In this document: positions 17,330 through 27,246 of the stretch, piece after piece
How the letters are laid out: each line of letters begins with the position of its first letter
Position numbering within the stretch: position 1 is the first letter of the stretch
NCBI GenBank assembly: GCA_964599235.1
Contig: CAZRDX010000007.1
Coordinates: forward strand, 277,175-341,174
Reading direction: 5' to 3'
DNA: 64,000 nucleotides
From: DRPN01 sp964599235
Lineage (GTDB): Bacteria; Bacteroidota; Bacteroidia; Bacteroidales; VadinHA17
Program-made: the position numbers and the translations under genes
Notes under the pieces: generated by a model
Databases searched by the model: none
Told to the model about the DNA's origin: nothing
Seen by the model: only the letters and a program-made list of their open reading frames with translations

Positions 17330-20209
17330 TCACCCCTTCTCGCAGATGCCACGGTAGGGACAATGCTCACACACCGCTTCATCCGGGGTCTGGTCGAAGG
17401 GTACTTCCCTGGCAAACATTTCTTCCAGCATTTCCATAAGACGTACGGTCAGTTCCCTGTTTTTTTGATCGTCAAAATGATAGGGTGTTCTCACCGTCTG
17501 GCGGGGGTCCACCCCCCCGAACATCCGGCGGATGAAATAAAGGGCAGGTCGTACCGGCCGGTCTCCTCCGTACATCCTGGCATACAGCAGGATCTGGAGA
17601 AACTCGCCGTCCCGGTTTTTTCCTTTGGAGCGGTCGAACAGCTCCCCGATCGCCGGATATCTGGTTTTCTCCTTGCCGCCGCCTGTCTTGTAGTCGATGA
17701 TACGCACCATTCCCTCGATCTCGTCAACACGGTCGATGGTACCGCCGATCCTGACCTGCAGTTCTTTGTCTCCGGAAACGATCCTGAGGCTATCCCGCAC
17801 TTTCTGTTCCACGCCCAGTACGCGAAAAGGCGATCCACTTCTGTCGTGTTCCAGGACTTTCAGTACATAGTTCCTTATCATGGTGCGGGTGATGTGATGG
17901 AGGGGGCCGGTCTGTTCGGTCGGAGGCTTCTCGCCGTGGTAGAGGAGCTCGTCCATTGCACGGTCGATGGCACGGTCGACCACTTGGTTTTTCATTTGCT
18001 CCAGCCAGGAGGAGGTGATCATTCCGTCGGGGGGGTGATGGGATGCGTCGGGATCGTATATGATCTCCAGGGCATGATGGATCATGCTGCCGAAGAGGGC
18101 ATGATCGATCTCCTCGGCCATCTCATCCGGTTCACGTATTCCCGCCACATACCGGAAATAGAACCGGAGACGGCAGGTCAGATAAGTGTTGATGGCTGTG
18201 GGGGAAAGGTATTTTTCCTCCGGCCCGGCAAAGAGTTGCTGCAACCGTTGCAGGAGCTGCGTATCTTTTTCGACGGTGATCGTGCCGCTGTGGCGCAGGC
18301 CGGGATGGTAGGCCAGGTCGCGCACCCTGATCTCCCGGCCGAGGAAGTATCTCAGCTGCTCAATGAAACGGCTGGGTTCGCCTGTCATGCCGTTCGATGC
18401 TTCGGTATGGTAGACCAGCACCACTTCCCGAGCACGCTGGATCAGACGGAAAAAATAGTAGGCATAGAGACCATCCTGCTGTTCCCACACCGGCAGGCCA
18501 AAACCTTTTCTCAGGTTGTAGGGGATGTAGGAGTTCTGGTTCGACGACCGGGGCAGATTGCCTTCATTGACAGAGACGACCAGGACCCTTTCAAAATCCA
18601 GGAGACGGGTTTCCAGAACCCCCATGACCTGCAGGCCGGTGAGTGGTTCCCCGTAGAACGCCACATGTTCCCGTTCCGCAAGCCGGATCAGCAGGCGTAG
18701 GTATCCTTCCGACGAGAGGGGCTGGTCGAGCCTGTCCACAAAGTCGTTGAAACGGTTGACCAGCAGAAAGAGACGGTAAAGCACCTCCAGGTTCAGGTCG
18801 ATGCTTTCGTCATCGGCGTTCCCTTCTCTTCGGCTGAGCAGACGATGGATGAGGTCGGTCAGGCTCCGGCTGAAGTGTTCCGGCTCTTCGGTCATACGCA
18901 GCAGGGCGCTCAGCTCTTCGGAGACAAGGATACGGGCAGCGGCGAGGTAGATCCTGTTCTGTTCGCGTATCTCCTTCTCCCACAGGGTCAGATCTGTGGT
19001 GGCCGGCTCCAGCAAGGGGTTGTGCAACAATGCCAACACATCCTTGTAGTAGTAAAGTCGTGTACCGTCGCCGGTGACCTTGCTGTTGCTGAGCAGCTGA
19101 AGCGCATCACGGAAGAGGGTGAAGACGGGGGAAGCTTTCACGGGGAAACCCATGGTGACGTTCACTTCCGGGATCGTGGGAGGCAGGGCATGCAGCACGG
19201 GCAGGAGCAGCTGCTCGTCGGCGAGGACCACAGCCGTACGCTGCTCTTCCCCCTCCCGGTCGTGCGGGTACCATTCTTCCAGCACTTTTTTCACGACAAA
19301 AGCCTGGGTAGCCCTGTCGGGCGACGACCATACGCGGATGTTCTTGTCGGGGGAGGTGAGGTTGTCAAAGATGCCGAGGTCGACGGGCGGGGGCAGTTCC
19401 TTCAGGTAGGTGGCAATGGCTCTGCCGGCATCGTGACCGGCCAAACGGGCATCCGGATAACCGGGCAGATAATGCAGGTCGTAATCCCAGAAAAAGATCG
19501 CTTTTCCTTCTTCTTTCATGGCACGGAACAGGACCCTTTCGGCGGGTGTCAGGAGGTTGAACCCCGCGAAGCACACAGGTCCGGGGAGGGTGCCGGTCCC
19601 TGCCTCCTCGCTGCACTTCACAGCCACTTCGCGGTAAAGCATCCCTTCCGTGGCCAGCTCCTGTCGCTGCAGGCCTTCGCGGAAAAGACGGTACACCTCA
19701 TCCAGCTGCTCCCACTGCCGGAGGAAGAGGGCGGCGTGTTTCCTGCCCGAGGTGGGGAAATGTTCCCAGAAACGGCGGATCAGCTCCACCTGCTCTTCGG
19801 AAAGATAGGAGAGATCAGCCGCCAGCTCCCGTACCGCAGCCAGGTTACGGAAGAGGTCACGTGCGTTCACCAGGTATTTGTCGATGTCGTCGAAGTCGGC
19901 CAGAAGCATCTCACCCCAGGGGAAGAACTTTTCGAAGGACTCTTCCGTGGTTGTGACCGTCCGGTAAGAACGGTAGAGCTCCCAGAGGAGTTGCAGATCG
20001 TCGGCCTTGGCGGTCCCGGTGATCCGCTCCAATAGGTCACGGATGGCCAGGACATCCGGCGCCCACAGAGGTTTTGAGATAAGGTCGGCAAAGGCCTGAC
20101 GGAAAAAAAGGCCTGCACGACGGTTGGGCACCACCACCAGCAGGTCGCCCAGACGTTCGCCATAGGTATCGAACAGATATGCCGCTACTTTTTCAATGAA
20201 TCCTTTCAT
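17330..20209 (-). CDS. addB: AddB-like PD-(D/E)XK exonuclease subunit
   Basis: 959 residues. The N-terminal two thirds is a degenerate UvrD-like helicase fold (LLVVVPNRRAGLFFRQAFADL; RVLVVSVNEGNLPRSSNQ). The C-terminal third is a RecB-type nuclease: SPTAINTYLTCRLRFYFRY, GSMIHHALE, GGTIDRVDEIEG with RIIDYKTGGG carrying the D and K of the active site. A first Cys (TYLTCRL) and the final CEHCPYRGIC give the four-cysteine pattern of the AddB iron-sulfur cluster. With AddA it processes double-strand breaks for RecA. Its ATG overlaps the stop of the radical SAM gene by ATGA. Symbol by family resemblance. Confidence 0.85.
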   Translation of the reverse strand: MKGFIEKVAAYLFDTYGERLGDLLVVVPNRRAGLFFRQAFADLISKPLWAPDVLAIRDLLERITGTAKADDLQLLWELYRSYRTVTTTEESFEKFFPWGEMLLADFDDIDKYLVNARDLFRNLAAVRELAADLSYLSEEQVELIRRFWEHFPTSGRKHAALFLRQWEQLDEVYRLFREGLQRQELATEGMLYREVAVKCSEEAGTGTLPGPVCFAGFNLLTPAERVLFRAMKEEGKAIFFWDYDLHYLPGYPDARLAGHDAGRAIATYLKELPPPVDLGIFDNLTSPDKNIRVWSSPDRATQAFVVKKVLEEWYPHDREGEEQRTAVVLADEQLLLPVLHALPPTIPEVNVTMGFPVKASPVFTLFRDALQLLSNSKVTGDGTRLYYYKDVLALLHNPLLEPATTDLTLWEKEIREQNRIYLAAARILVSEELSALLRMTEEPEHFSRSLTDLIHRLLSRREGNADDESIDLNLEVLYRLFLLVNRFNDFVDRLDQPLSSEGYLRLLIRLAEREHVAFYGEPLTGLQVMGVLETRLLDFERVLVVSVNEGNLPRSSNQNSYIPYNLRKGFGLPVWEQQDGLYAYYFFRLIQRAREVVLVYHTEASNGMTGEPSRFIEQLRYFLGREIRVRDLAYHPGLRHSGTITVEKDTQLLQRLQQLFAGPEEKYLSPTAINTYLTCRLRFYFRYVAGIREPDEMAEEIDHALFGSMIHHALEIIYDPDASHHPPDGMITSSWLEQMKNQVVDRAIDRAMDELLYHGEKPPTEQTGPLHHITRTMIRNYVLKVLEHDRSGSPFRVLGVEQKVRDSLRIVSGDKELQVRIGGTIDRVDEIEGMVRIIDYKTGGGKEKTRYPAIGELFDRSKGKNRDGEFLQILLYARMYGGDRPVRPALYFIRRMFGGVDPRQTVRTPYHFDDQKNRELTVRLMEMLEEMFAREVPFDQTPDEAVCEHCPYRGICEKG

Positions 20210-21195
20210 GATCTCTCTTCCGTAAGCAAGGGATGGTCAGCCACGGCCACATATTCCCTCCCCTGCCAGGTATCAAGTTCTTCCATGCGCTGCAACAGTT
20301 CCTGCATCAGCACGTCGGGGCGTTTCCCGAAGCGGGAGGTGACCAGGTAGCGGGGTGGCGACTCTCCCACCACCCTTTCCACCGCGATGCCGGGACGCAG
20401 GCGTTCCAGAAAAGCGATGACCAGATCACGGTATTCTTCCCAGGAAAAGAGGTGGAACGTGTCCGGGTCCCGGGCATACTGTCGGGCCATCACGGTTCCT
20501 GTGACGATCTGCAGTTGATGGAGTTTGATCATATGAAGGGGCAGTGCCGAGAGGATGGTCGCCTCCTCGATCATCTCCTCCCGGGTCTCGCCGGGCAATC
20601 CCAGGATCAGATGGGCACCCACGGGGATGCCACGGGCGGCCACCGCCCGTATGGCCCGGACACTCTCCGCAAAGCCGTGTCCCCGGTTGACGCGGCGAAG
20701 GGTGCGGTCGTAACACGACTCTACCCCCACCTCCAGTGCTACAAAAGTTCTCTTCGACAGATCGCTGAGATAATCCAGAACCTCTTCCTCCAGGCAATCG
20801 GGGCGTGTGGAGATGACCAGCCCCGTGATCCCTTCCACCGTGAGCGCCTCCTCGTATTTGCGTCTCAATTCGTCGAGCGGAGCATAGGTGTTGGTATAAG
20901 CCTGGAAGTAGGCCAGGTATCGTTCCGCCCTGCGATATCTTTTTTTGTGGAAGGCCATTCCTTCGAGCAGCTGTTGTCGTATGCTCTTCCGGGGGGAACA
21001 ATATGAGGGACTGAAGGCGTCGTTGTTGCAGTAGGTACATCCCCCGCGGCCCACTTTGCCATCCCGGTTGGGACAGGTAAAACCCGCATCGATGGAGAGC
21101 TTCTGCACACGTTCACCGAACAGCCTGCGATAGTAAAGCGAGGCCGGATAGTATCGGTGCTCCGATCCCCATTCGAATGTTCTTTTCTCAGCCAT
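20206..21195 (-). CDS. TIGR01212-family radical SAM protein (YhcC-like)
   Basis: 329 residues from the ATG at 21195 (MAEKRTFEW), overlapping the addA stop by 8 bases. A radical SAM core with the unusual cluster motif C-x11-C-x2-C (TCPNRDG ... GGCTYCNN), then PRKSIRQQ, AYFQAYTNTYAP, GLVISTRPDCL, EVGVESCYDRTLRRVNRGH and HLILGLPGETREEM, all typical of YhcC/TIGR01212. The exact reaction of this family is not established to my knowledge. It is sandwiched between addA and addB with overlaps on both sides, so it is part of the same transcript. The N-terminal 10 residues in the open frame before 21195 are rejected. Confidence 0.9.
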   Translation of the reverse strand: MAEKRTFEWGSEHRYYPASLYYRRLFGERVQKLSIDAGFTCPNRDGKVGRGGCTYCNNDAFSPSYCSPRKSIRQQLLEGMAFHKKRYRRAERYLAYFQAYTNTYAPLDELRRKYEEALTVEGITGLVISTRPDCLEEEVLDYLSDLSKRTFVALEVGVESCYDRTLRRVNRGHGFAESVRAIRAVAARGIPVGAHLILGLPGETREEMIEEATILSALPLHMIKLHQLQIVTGTVMARQYARDPDTFHLFSWEEYRDLVIAFLERLRPGIAVERVVGESPPRYLVTSRFGKRPDVLMQELLQRMEELDTWQGREYVAVADHPLLTEERS

Positions 21196-24100
21196 GCAGC
21201 TCCTCCGTTCTGTTTTGTACGACATACCACAACACTCCTTTGACCTCCCGGTACCCCAGCTGCCGGAGGGCGGTCACGTATCCTTTCATCTGCTTTCTGT
21301 AGGCGGCTTCTTCCGTCTCTCCGAACTTGTAGTCGAGCACCACTACCTGGTCCTCTTTTTCCATGACCCTGTCGGGCCGCAGGGTGTGTCCGCCCGGCAG
21401 GATGAGGGTCGCCTCATTGCGTACGCTCCAGCTGCCGTCGAACCATGATCTGTCGGGCACCTGCTCCAGGAAACGGCGGACCCTTCCGACAAGCTCCTCC
21501 TCGCGTTCGGCAGGAGCCATGCCATTACGGATCACAGCGGCCACCGCTTTCTTTACATCTTCGAAAGTGATGATCTCCGCAAAGATGGCATGGAACAAGG
21601 TCCCTTCGTCGATCTTCTCGAGGTAACCGCCTTTTTCCAGAAGGAAAAACTCTTTCCCCCGGCTTGAAACACGCAGGCGTCCGAACGAGGGTTCCACGGG
21701 AAAAGCATCCACCGGCACCGCTCTCACCTGCGGAGCAGTGACGGGAGGGGCAGGCACTCCGGCCTCAAAGACCATTGACTCTTCATCATACCGGATGTCC
21801 GGCGCGGGTCCTTCGTCCCCGGCACCTTCTCCTCCCGAAGGGGATGGCTCCCGCCGTTCTTTAGTCACCATCTTCTCCAGCGTACCCTTCACCAGGGAAT
21901 AGGCCGACCCGGTTCTTGTCTGACGGGATTCCGGGAGGAAAAGGTAAAGACGTTCGCGGGCCCTGGTGAAAGCCACATAGAGAAGATTGAGATGATCAAG
22001 GTAGGTGGCCATGCGCTCACGTAGATAATCCGCAGCGAAATGAGTCTTCAGTAACTGGCCGGTATACTCCACCGGCAGGAGCTTCACCTGACTGAAAGGT
22101 TCCTGCACGGCAGTACACCAAAACTCTTTTCTCTTCTTTCCGGAAGACTCTTCGAAGTTCCAGTTCAGCAGGGGCAGAATGACGATGTCGGCATCCAGTC
22201 CTTTGGCTTTATGGATGGTAAGCACCCTGACGGCATCCACCTCTTCGGGCATTTGTACCGACACATCCTTTCCCTTTTCATCCCACCAAGACAGGAGGGT
22301 CATCACGCCGGCCCCGTCCTGTCCGACCAGGTCGAGCAAGGCGTTCTGGAAAGCGTGAAGGAAGGGGATCTCTTCCTTCACCTCGTTGAGACCGTAGCGG
22401 CGTATCACCTTCTGGACAGCTTCCGTGAGGGGGGCATGGAGCAGAGCAGACCACCAGGGGGCGATTTTTCCCTGCGTATCCTCCTTTTCCAAGACCCGGG
22501 CAGGTGGGAGTTGCTCCAGGTCGAGCTCGTGAAAGACAGGTTCTTCCTTTCCCTCGAGTCTGGAATAGAGCGACCACAGGAGCGTCCTGTTGAGCCTGTC
22601 ATCGGGATGGATGAGTGCCCGGAAGAAAGCGATCAGGAAACGGACGGTCCGTGATGTACCCAGGGTGAGGGAATCTTGGGAAACGATGGCATATGTCACG
22701 CCCCGGCGGGCATGCTGACGTTCCAGAAGATAGCGGACCACTTTCCGTCCGTCCTTGTTGGCACGCACCAGAAGCATGATGGAGCCGGGCGCCCATCTTT
22801 CTTCGTCTATGAGTCTGTCGATAAGACGGGCGGTGCGCTCGAGAGCCTCTTCCCTGGCATCCCTTTCCTCCGAACCGCTCACGATCTCTGCTCTGATGTA
22901 TCCACCCGGAGCTTCCTGTCGTTCTTTCTGGACCACCTCGGACGGAGCATAGAGGGTCTGTACAAGGCTGATCTGCTCATCCGCCACCTCCCGGAGTTCA
23001 GGCAGGTCCTCCTCCAGACCCTGACGAAAACCTTTGGTCAGCTCGGAGGCAGCTCTCAGGAAGAAGTGGTTGTTGAAGCGCACCACCTCACTTCTGCTGC
23101 GGTAGTTGACGGAAAGATGCTCTTTCACCTCCTCCCCCAATCTCAGGTCACGATACAGATCGTGGTGCATGATCCGCCAGTCGCCGTTACGCCAGCGATA
23201 GAGAGACTGTTTGATGTCGCCCACGATGAGCGTCTTCCCCCCTGCTGCGAGACTGTCCCTCAGCAACGGCAGCAGGTCCTCATACTGCACACGCGAGGTG
23301 TCCTGGAACTCGTCGATCATGAAATGTCGGAAGAACTGACCAGCCTTCTCATAAATGAAAGGAATCTCATTGTCCTTCATCACCTCGTGCAGGAAGGTAC
23401 CTGTCTCGGAAATGAGCATGCGATCGCTCTCCCTGATCCAACGGTAGAGCAGCTCACGCATGTCGGCCAGGACACCCAGCACAGGCAACCTCTTTCTTAC
23501 CAGCCTGGCCGTGTAGTAACTCCGCAGCTCTTCGGAGAGCCATCTGTCAATGTCCCTGCTCAACGGATAAAGATGTTCTTCCACCACATTTCTCAGAGCC
23601 GGTTCTTCCCAGTCCTTTTTGGTGAGCCATTTCTCAGGATCTTCCACCGCCCGGTGGAAATAAGAGTTTCGGGGGTCCTCCTTCCTGAACTTCCCTTCCC
23701 TCAATTTGGCAAAAATGCCAGCAGGCCCCCTTTTTTTTTGCAGGAAATCCTCTTCCGTCCGACCATGTTCCCGCAGTAGATTCTGTCCTCTTTCCCCATA
23801 GTTCACAGCTTTTTTCTCAAAGTCCCGTATGATCCCATCCAGTTTTCCGGTCAGATCCACCAGGAATTTCCTGTCGGTAAGCTTATTGATCACTGCGGGG
23901 GGCAGTGTTCGGAAGGCTTCGGAAAAGATCTTCTTTCCCTGCTCGAGCAGGATCCTTCTGATATCCCACTGGCCCGACTCGTTGGACGGATCATCGAGTA
24001 TGCCGACAAGCCACCGGAGGAGCTCGTTATCTTCCGCAGCTTTTTCAAGGAGCATGTCCGTGACTTCTTCCAGTACCCTTTCCTCATCAAACTCCATTTC

Positions 24101-24514
24101 GTAGGTGAAGGGCAGCGACAGTTCCCTGGCAAAGCTTCGGAGGACCCTCTGAAAGAAGCTGTCGATGGTCATGACGGCAAAAGAGGGATATTCATAGAGG
24201 ATATACCGGAGGGCCGTGCGTGCTTTCTTTCTCAGACGTTCCGGATCACGGGTCAGGTCGTCAGGGAGGGCAGCAGCATACAGCTCCGCCTCCTGCACCC
24301 GGGGGTCCCCCTCATCCATCTGCCATCGTGAGAGGCCATCCAGGACACGAAGGATACGGCCTTTCATCTCAGCCGTGGCCTTGTTGGTAAAGGTCACGGC
24401 CAGGACATGACGGAAAACCCTTTCATCACCCCTGAAAAGCAGGGTCAGGAAATCCCTCACCAGCGTGAAGGTCTTGCCGGTCCCGGCTGATGCGTGATAA
24501 ACAACGATGGGCAT
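21188..24514 (-). CDS. addA: AddA-like UvrD/RecB helicase-nuclease
   Basis: 1108 residues from the ATG at 24514 (MPIVVYHASAGTGKTFTLV); the upstream open frame crosses the start of the divergent SusD gene and is rejected. SF1 helicase motifs in order: Walker A ASAGTGKT, motif Ia AVTFTNKATAEMKGR, motif II MIDEFQDTSR, motif III LIVGDIKQSLYRWRNGD, motif IV SVNYRSRSEVVRFN, motif V VRVLTIHKAKGLDADIV, motif VI YVAFTRARERLYLF. The C-terminal nuclease has VVVLDYKFGE and YRKQMKGY. It matches AddA/RexA-type double-strand break helicases, paired with the AddB-like gene two genes downstream. Confidence 0.9.
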   Translation of the reverse strand: MPIVVYHASAGTGKTFTLVRDFLTLLFRGDERVFRHVLAVTFTNKATAEMKGRILRVLDGLSRWQMDEGDPRVQEAELYAAALPDDLTRDPERLRKKARTALRYILYEYPSFAVMTIDSFFQRVLRSFARELSLPFTYEMEFDEERVLEEVTDMLLEKAAEDNELLRWLVGILDDPSNESGQWDIRRILLEQGKKIFSEAFRTLPPAVINKLTDRKFLVDLTGKLDGIIRDFEKKAVNYGERGQNLLREHGRTEEDFLQKKRGPAGIFAKLREGKFRKEDPRNSYFHRAVEDPEKWLTKKDWEEPALRNVVEEHLYPLSRDIDRWLSEELRSYYTARLVRKRLPVLGVLADMRELLYRWIRESDRMLISETGTFLHEVMKDNEIPFIYEKAGQFFRHFMIDEFQDTSRVQYEDLLPLLRDSLAAGGKTLIVGDIKQSLYRWRNGDWRIMHHDLYRDLRLGEEVKEHLSVNYRSRSEVVRFNNHFFLRAASELTKGFRQGLEEDLPELREVADEQISLVQTLYAPSEVVQKERQEAPGGYIRAEIVSGSEERDAREEALERTARLIDRLIDEERWAPGSIMLLVRANKDGRKVVRYLLERQHARRGVTYAIVSQDSLTLGTSRTVRFLIAFFRALIHPDDRLNRTLLWSLYSRLEGKEEPVFHELDLEQLPPARVLEKEDTQGKIAPWWSALLHAPLTEAVQKVIRRYGLNEVKEEIPFLHAFQNALLDLVGQDGAGVMTLLSWWDEKGKDVSVQMPEEVDAVRVLTIHKAKGLDADIVILPLLNWNFEESSGKKRKEFWCTAVQEPFSQVKLLPVEYTGQLLKTHFAADYLRERMATYLDHLNLLYVAFTRARERLYLFLPESRQTRTGSAYSLVKGTLEKMVTKERREPSPSGGEGAGDEGPAPDIRYDEESMVFEAGVPAPPVTAPQVRAVPVDAFPVEPSFGRLRVSSRGKEFFLLEKGGYLEKIDEGTLFHAIFAEIITFEDVKKAVAAVIRNGMAPAEREEELVGRVRRFLEQVPDRSWFDGSWSVRNEATLILPGGHTLRPDRVMEKEDQVVVLDYKFGETEEAAYRKQMKGYVTALRQLGYREVKGVLWYVVQNRTEELHG

Positions 24515-24518
24515 GAAG

Positions 24519-24526
24519 TAAATTTG
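24519..24526 (+). promoter_or_regulatory. Putative -7 element (TAAATTTG) for the orphan susD
   Basis: Exact match to TAnnTTTG, 29 bases before the ATG at 24555 and only five bases outside the divergent addA start. No convincing -33 TTTG at the usual distance. Confidence 0.4.
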
Positions 24527-24554
24527 ATAAAAAATCCGTATATTGAAAAAAAAA

Positions 24555-26138
24555 ATGTACCTCCCCTCTCTTTCCCGCAAAGTTCTTTCATTATACAGAA
24601 GGTCGCTGTATCTGCCCCTCCTGATCTTTTTTCCGGCTTTCCTGTTTTTGTCTTCCTGTGTGGATATGAACGTGGAGAACCGGAACGTTCCGGACACGAA
24701 GGATCTGCTGGCCACCTCGCGGGATGTTCTGGATCACGCGGGTGAGGCGTTCCGTTTGTGGAACAATGCGATCAACAGTTACACGGGGCCTGCTCCTGCC
24801 ATGGCGGTGATGGCTGATCAGAGCACCTGTTCCTGGAGTTCGGCCGCGATGGCAGACCTCTCTTCCGAACCCCGTCAGGTGTTCAACAACGACCCTTCCT
24901 ATGCCTATGCTTACATCACCCGTCTTTTTTGGCAACAGAGCTATGCTTCTCTGGCGGATGTGAACGATGTACTGAAGCGTATCGACGGGGAAGGGATGAA
25001 GATCCGGGATGAGGAGGGAAAGGATGTGACCGGCATGGTGCGTGCCTGGTGTTATTTCATGCAGGGAGTTACGCACGGCTATCTGGCCCTGATCTTTGAC
25101 AAGGCGTCGGTGGTCGACTGGGATACGCCGGTCACCTCTGCGGATTATCTCCCCTACCCGCGGGTAGCTGCTGCAGCGCTTCGTTTTTTTGACAAAGCCT
25201 CGGCCACCTTGGAGGCTTGCGGTGATTTCACGCTCCCGGCCAGCTACATCCAGGGTGCCACCCTGGATAAGGAGGCTCTGATGCGGCTGATCAACAGTTT
25301 CGCTGCCAGGGTGATGATCTACACCCCGCGCACCGCTGCCGAGACCGCGGCGGTGGACTGGGAGAGGGTGCTCACCCTGGCCCGGGCAGGGATCGTGCAT
25401 GACCTCAACATCCGTACCGACGATGACCGGTGGCGGGACGACCTGAAACTTTTCGGCACCTATCCCGGCTGGATGAGGATCGACCATCGCATCATCAACC
25501 TGATGGACCATGATTATCCTTCCCGCTGGCCGGATGACAACGTTTCCTGGAACACGCCCGACGGCAGCGACCCGGAAGAGGCGCACTCGGACGATGCACG
25601 TCTGGCCTCCGATTTCCAGTATCTCTCCGACAACAATTTCAGACCTGAAAGAGGCTATTACCATTTTTCCCATTATCGTTACAGCCGTTACGATCCGTGG
25701 CTGCATGAGCACTGGCAGGGGGAGGTCCCCACGTTCCTGAGGTGGGAGAACGATCTGATGATCGCGGAAGCCCTCGTGCGTGCCCGTCACGACCTTGCCG
25801 GAGCAGCTGCCATCCTCAACGCTCCCGACGGGGCCCGCAAGGCGCGTGGCGGACTGCCCGATGTGGCTCCTGCCACCGATGAGGAGGCTCTGGAGACCAT
25901 CTTCTACGAAAGGGATGTCGAGCTGATCCTCACCCAGGGCGGTACCAGCTTCTTCGATATGCGGAGAAGGGACATGCTCCAGGCCGGAACGATCCTGCAT
26001 TTTCCCGTCCCCGGCTCGGAGTTGCAGATCCTGGGTCTTCCCCTCTTTACCACCGACGGACCTCATGACCGTTCCCGGGGATGCTGGCAGGGTTACGACG
26101 GTCTGATCTCACCCCCCGACACCACCTGCGGAAAGTGA
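24555..26138 (+). CDS. Orphan SusD-family lipoprotein (paralogue of the operon SusD)
   Basis: About 527 residues from the ATG at 24555; a TTG four codons earlier is also in frame. Long signal peptide with lipobox FLSSC, then CVDMNVENRNVPDT, parallel to the SusD at 4767-6311. The two proteins align over their full length with long near-identical stretches (GWMRIDHRIINLMDHDYP, SDDARLASDFQ, KARGGLPDVAP, FYERDVELILTQGG, FFDMRRRDML, KGYDGL/QGYDGL endings). No susC or other uptake gene is next to it; its neighbours are addA (divergent) and an aldo/keto reductase. It probably arose by duplication and could serve the SusC at 6341, or a SusC elsewhere. That partnership is inference. Confidence 0.93.
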   Translation: MYLPSLSRKVLSLYRRSLYLPLLIFFPAFLFLSSCVDMNVENRNVPDTKDLLATSRDVLDHAGEAFRLWNNAINSYTGPAPAMAVMADQSTCSWSSAAMADLSSEPRQVFNNDPSYAYAYITRLFWQQSYASLADVNDVLKRIDGEGMKIRDEEGKDVTGMVRAWCYFMQGVTHGYLALIFDKASVVDWDTPVTSADYLPYPRVAAAALRFFDKASATLEACGDFTLPASYIQGATLDKEALMRLINSFAARVMIYTPRTAAETAAVDWERVLTLARAGIVHDLNIRTDDDRWRDDLKLFGTYPGWMRIDHRIINLMDHDYPSRWPDDNVSWNTPDGSDPEEAHSDDARLASDFQYLSDNNFRPERGYYHFSHYRYSRYDPWLHEHWQGEVPTFLRWENDLMIAEALVRARHDLAGAAAILNAPDGARKARGGLPDVAPATDEEALETIFYERDVELILTQGGTSFFDMRRRDMLQAGTILHFPVPGSELQILGLPLFTTDGPHDRSRGCWQGYDGLISPPDTTCGK

Positions 26139-26200
26139 TCTCTCCCCCAGCACTTGAGAAGGTGACCGGCAGGAAGAGCAAAGGGATATGGAAGGATTTT

Positions 26201-26208
26201 TATATTTT
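26201..26208 (+). promoter_or_regulatory. Putative -7 element (TATATTTT) for the aldo/keto reductase
   Basis: Near match to TAnnTTTG, 29 bases before the ATG at 26238 in the 99-base gap after the orphan susD. No clear -33 element. Confidence 0.3.
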
Positions 26209-26237
26209 CGTCCGTCATACCAAAACGTTGTACCCCG

Positions 26238-27233
26238 ATGACCTACCTTGCCAACGATCAAAGATACGCGCGGGACATTTACAACCGCAGCGGGAACAGT
26301 GGTCTGCTCCTGCCGCAGGTCTCCCTGGGTCTCTGGCACAACTTCGGTCATGTGGATGATTTCGCCACGGGGAGGGAGACCATCCTCACGGCTTTTGACA
26401 ACGGAATCATTCATTTTGATCTGGCCAACAACTACGGTCCGCCGCCGGGAAGTGCTGAGGAGAATTTCGGGAAGATCCTCCGCCGCGATCTCCGTCCTTA
26501 CCGTGACGAGCTGATCATCTCCACCAAGGCCGGTTACCGGATGTGGGACGGTCCCTACGGCGAGTGGGGTTCCCGCAAATATCTGCTGGCCAGCCTCGAT
26601 CAGAGCCTCAGGCGTATGGGGCTGGAATATGTAGACATTTTCTATTCTCATCGTTTCGACCCCGATACTCCTTTGGAGGAAACCATGACGGCACTGGCCG
26701 ATGCGGTGAGGACGGGCAAGGCTCTATATGTGGGCATCTCCAATTACGATGCGGACACCACCCGCCGGGCAGCCGAGATCCTCGATTCTCTGGGTGTCCC
26801 GTGTGTGATCCATCAGGCCCGCTATTCGATGCTCGACCGCTGGGTGGAAAAGGGACTGCTGGACACACTCGAAGAAAAGGGGATCGGATGCATCGCCTTT
26901 TCTCCTTTGGCACAGGGGCTGCTGACCAACAAGTACCTTAAAGAGATCCCTCCCGATTCAAGGGCGGCCAGTCCATATGGTTTCCTGCAGCGTTCGGCCA
27001 TCACACCCCGACTGGTGGATAACCTCCGTAAGCTGGATGCTCTGGCCAGGGAAAGAGGACAAAGCCTGGCCCAGATGGCCCTGGCCTGGGTGCTGAAAGA
27101 TCCGCGTGTCACCTCGGTGCTCGTCGGCGCAAGGAACAAGGATCAACTGCTCGACTCGTTCCGCTGTATCGAGAACACCGATTTCTCCACAGAAGAACTG
27201 GAACTGATCGACCGGATCCTGGCCGGCAATTAA
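26238..27233 (+). CDS. Aldo/keto reductase, YghZ/GPR-like
   Basis: 331 residues, full length for the AKR14-type family. The start MTYLANDQRYARDIYNRSG and LLPQVSLGLWHNFG are typical of YghZ (L-glyceraldehyde-3-phosphate reductase). The catalytic tetrad is visible: Asp and Tyr in FDLANNYG, Lys in ISTKAGYRM, His in FYSHRFD. The NADPH-binding end is present (SPLAQGLLTNKYL, RVTSVLVGARNKDQL). Cytosolic; likely reduces small aldehydes or methylglyoxal. It converges with the polyferredoxin gene with only 13 bases between stops. Confidence 0.92.
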   Translation: MTYLANDQRYARDIYNRSGNSGLLLPQVSLGLWHNFGHVDDFATGRETILTAFDNGIIHFDLANNYGPPPGSAEENFGKILRRDLRPYRDELIISTKAGYRMWDGPYGEWGSRKYLLASLDQSLRRMGLEYVDIFYSHRFDPDTPLEETMTALADAVRTGKALYVGISNYDADTTRRAAEILDSLGVPCVIHQARYSMLDRWVEKGLLDTLEEKGIGCIAFSPLAQGLLTNKYLKEIPPDSRAASPYGFLQRSAITPRLVDNLRKLDALARERGQSLAQMALAWVLKDPRVTSVLVGARNKDQLLDSFRCIENTDFSTEELELIDRILAGN

Positions 27234-27246
27234 GAAGCTACTCCTG

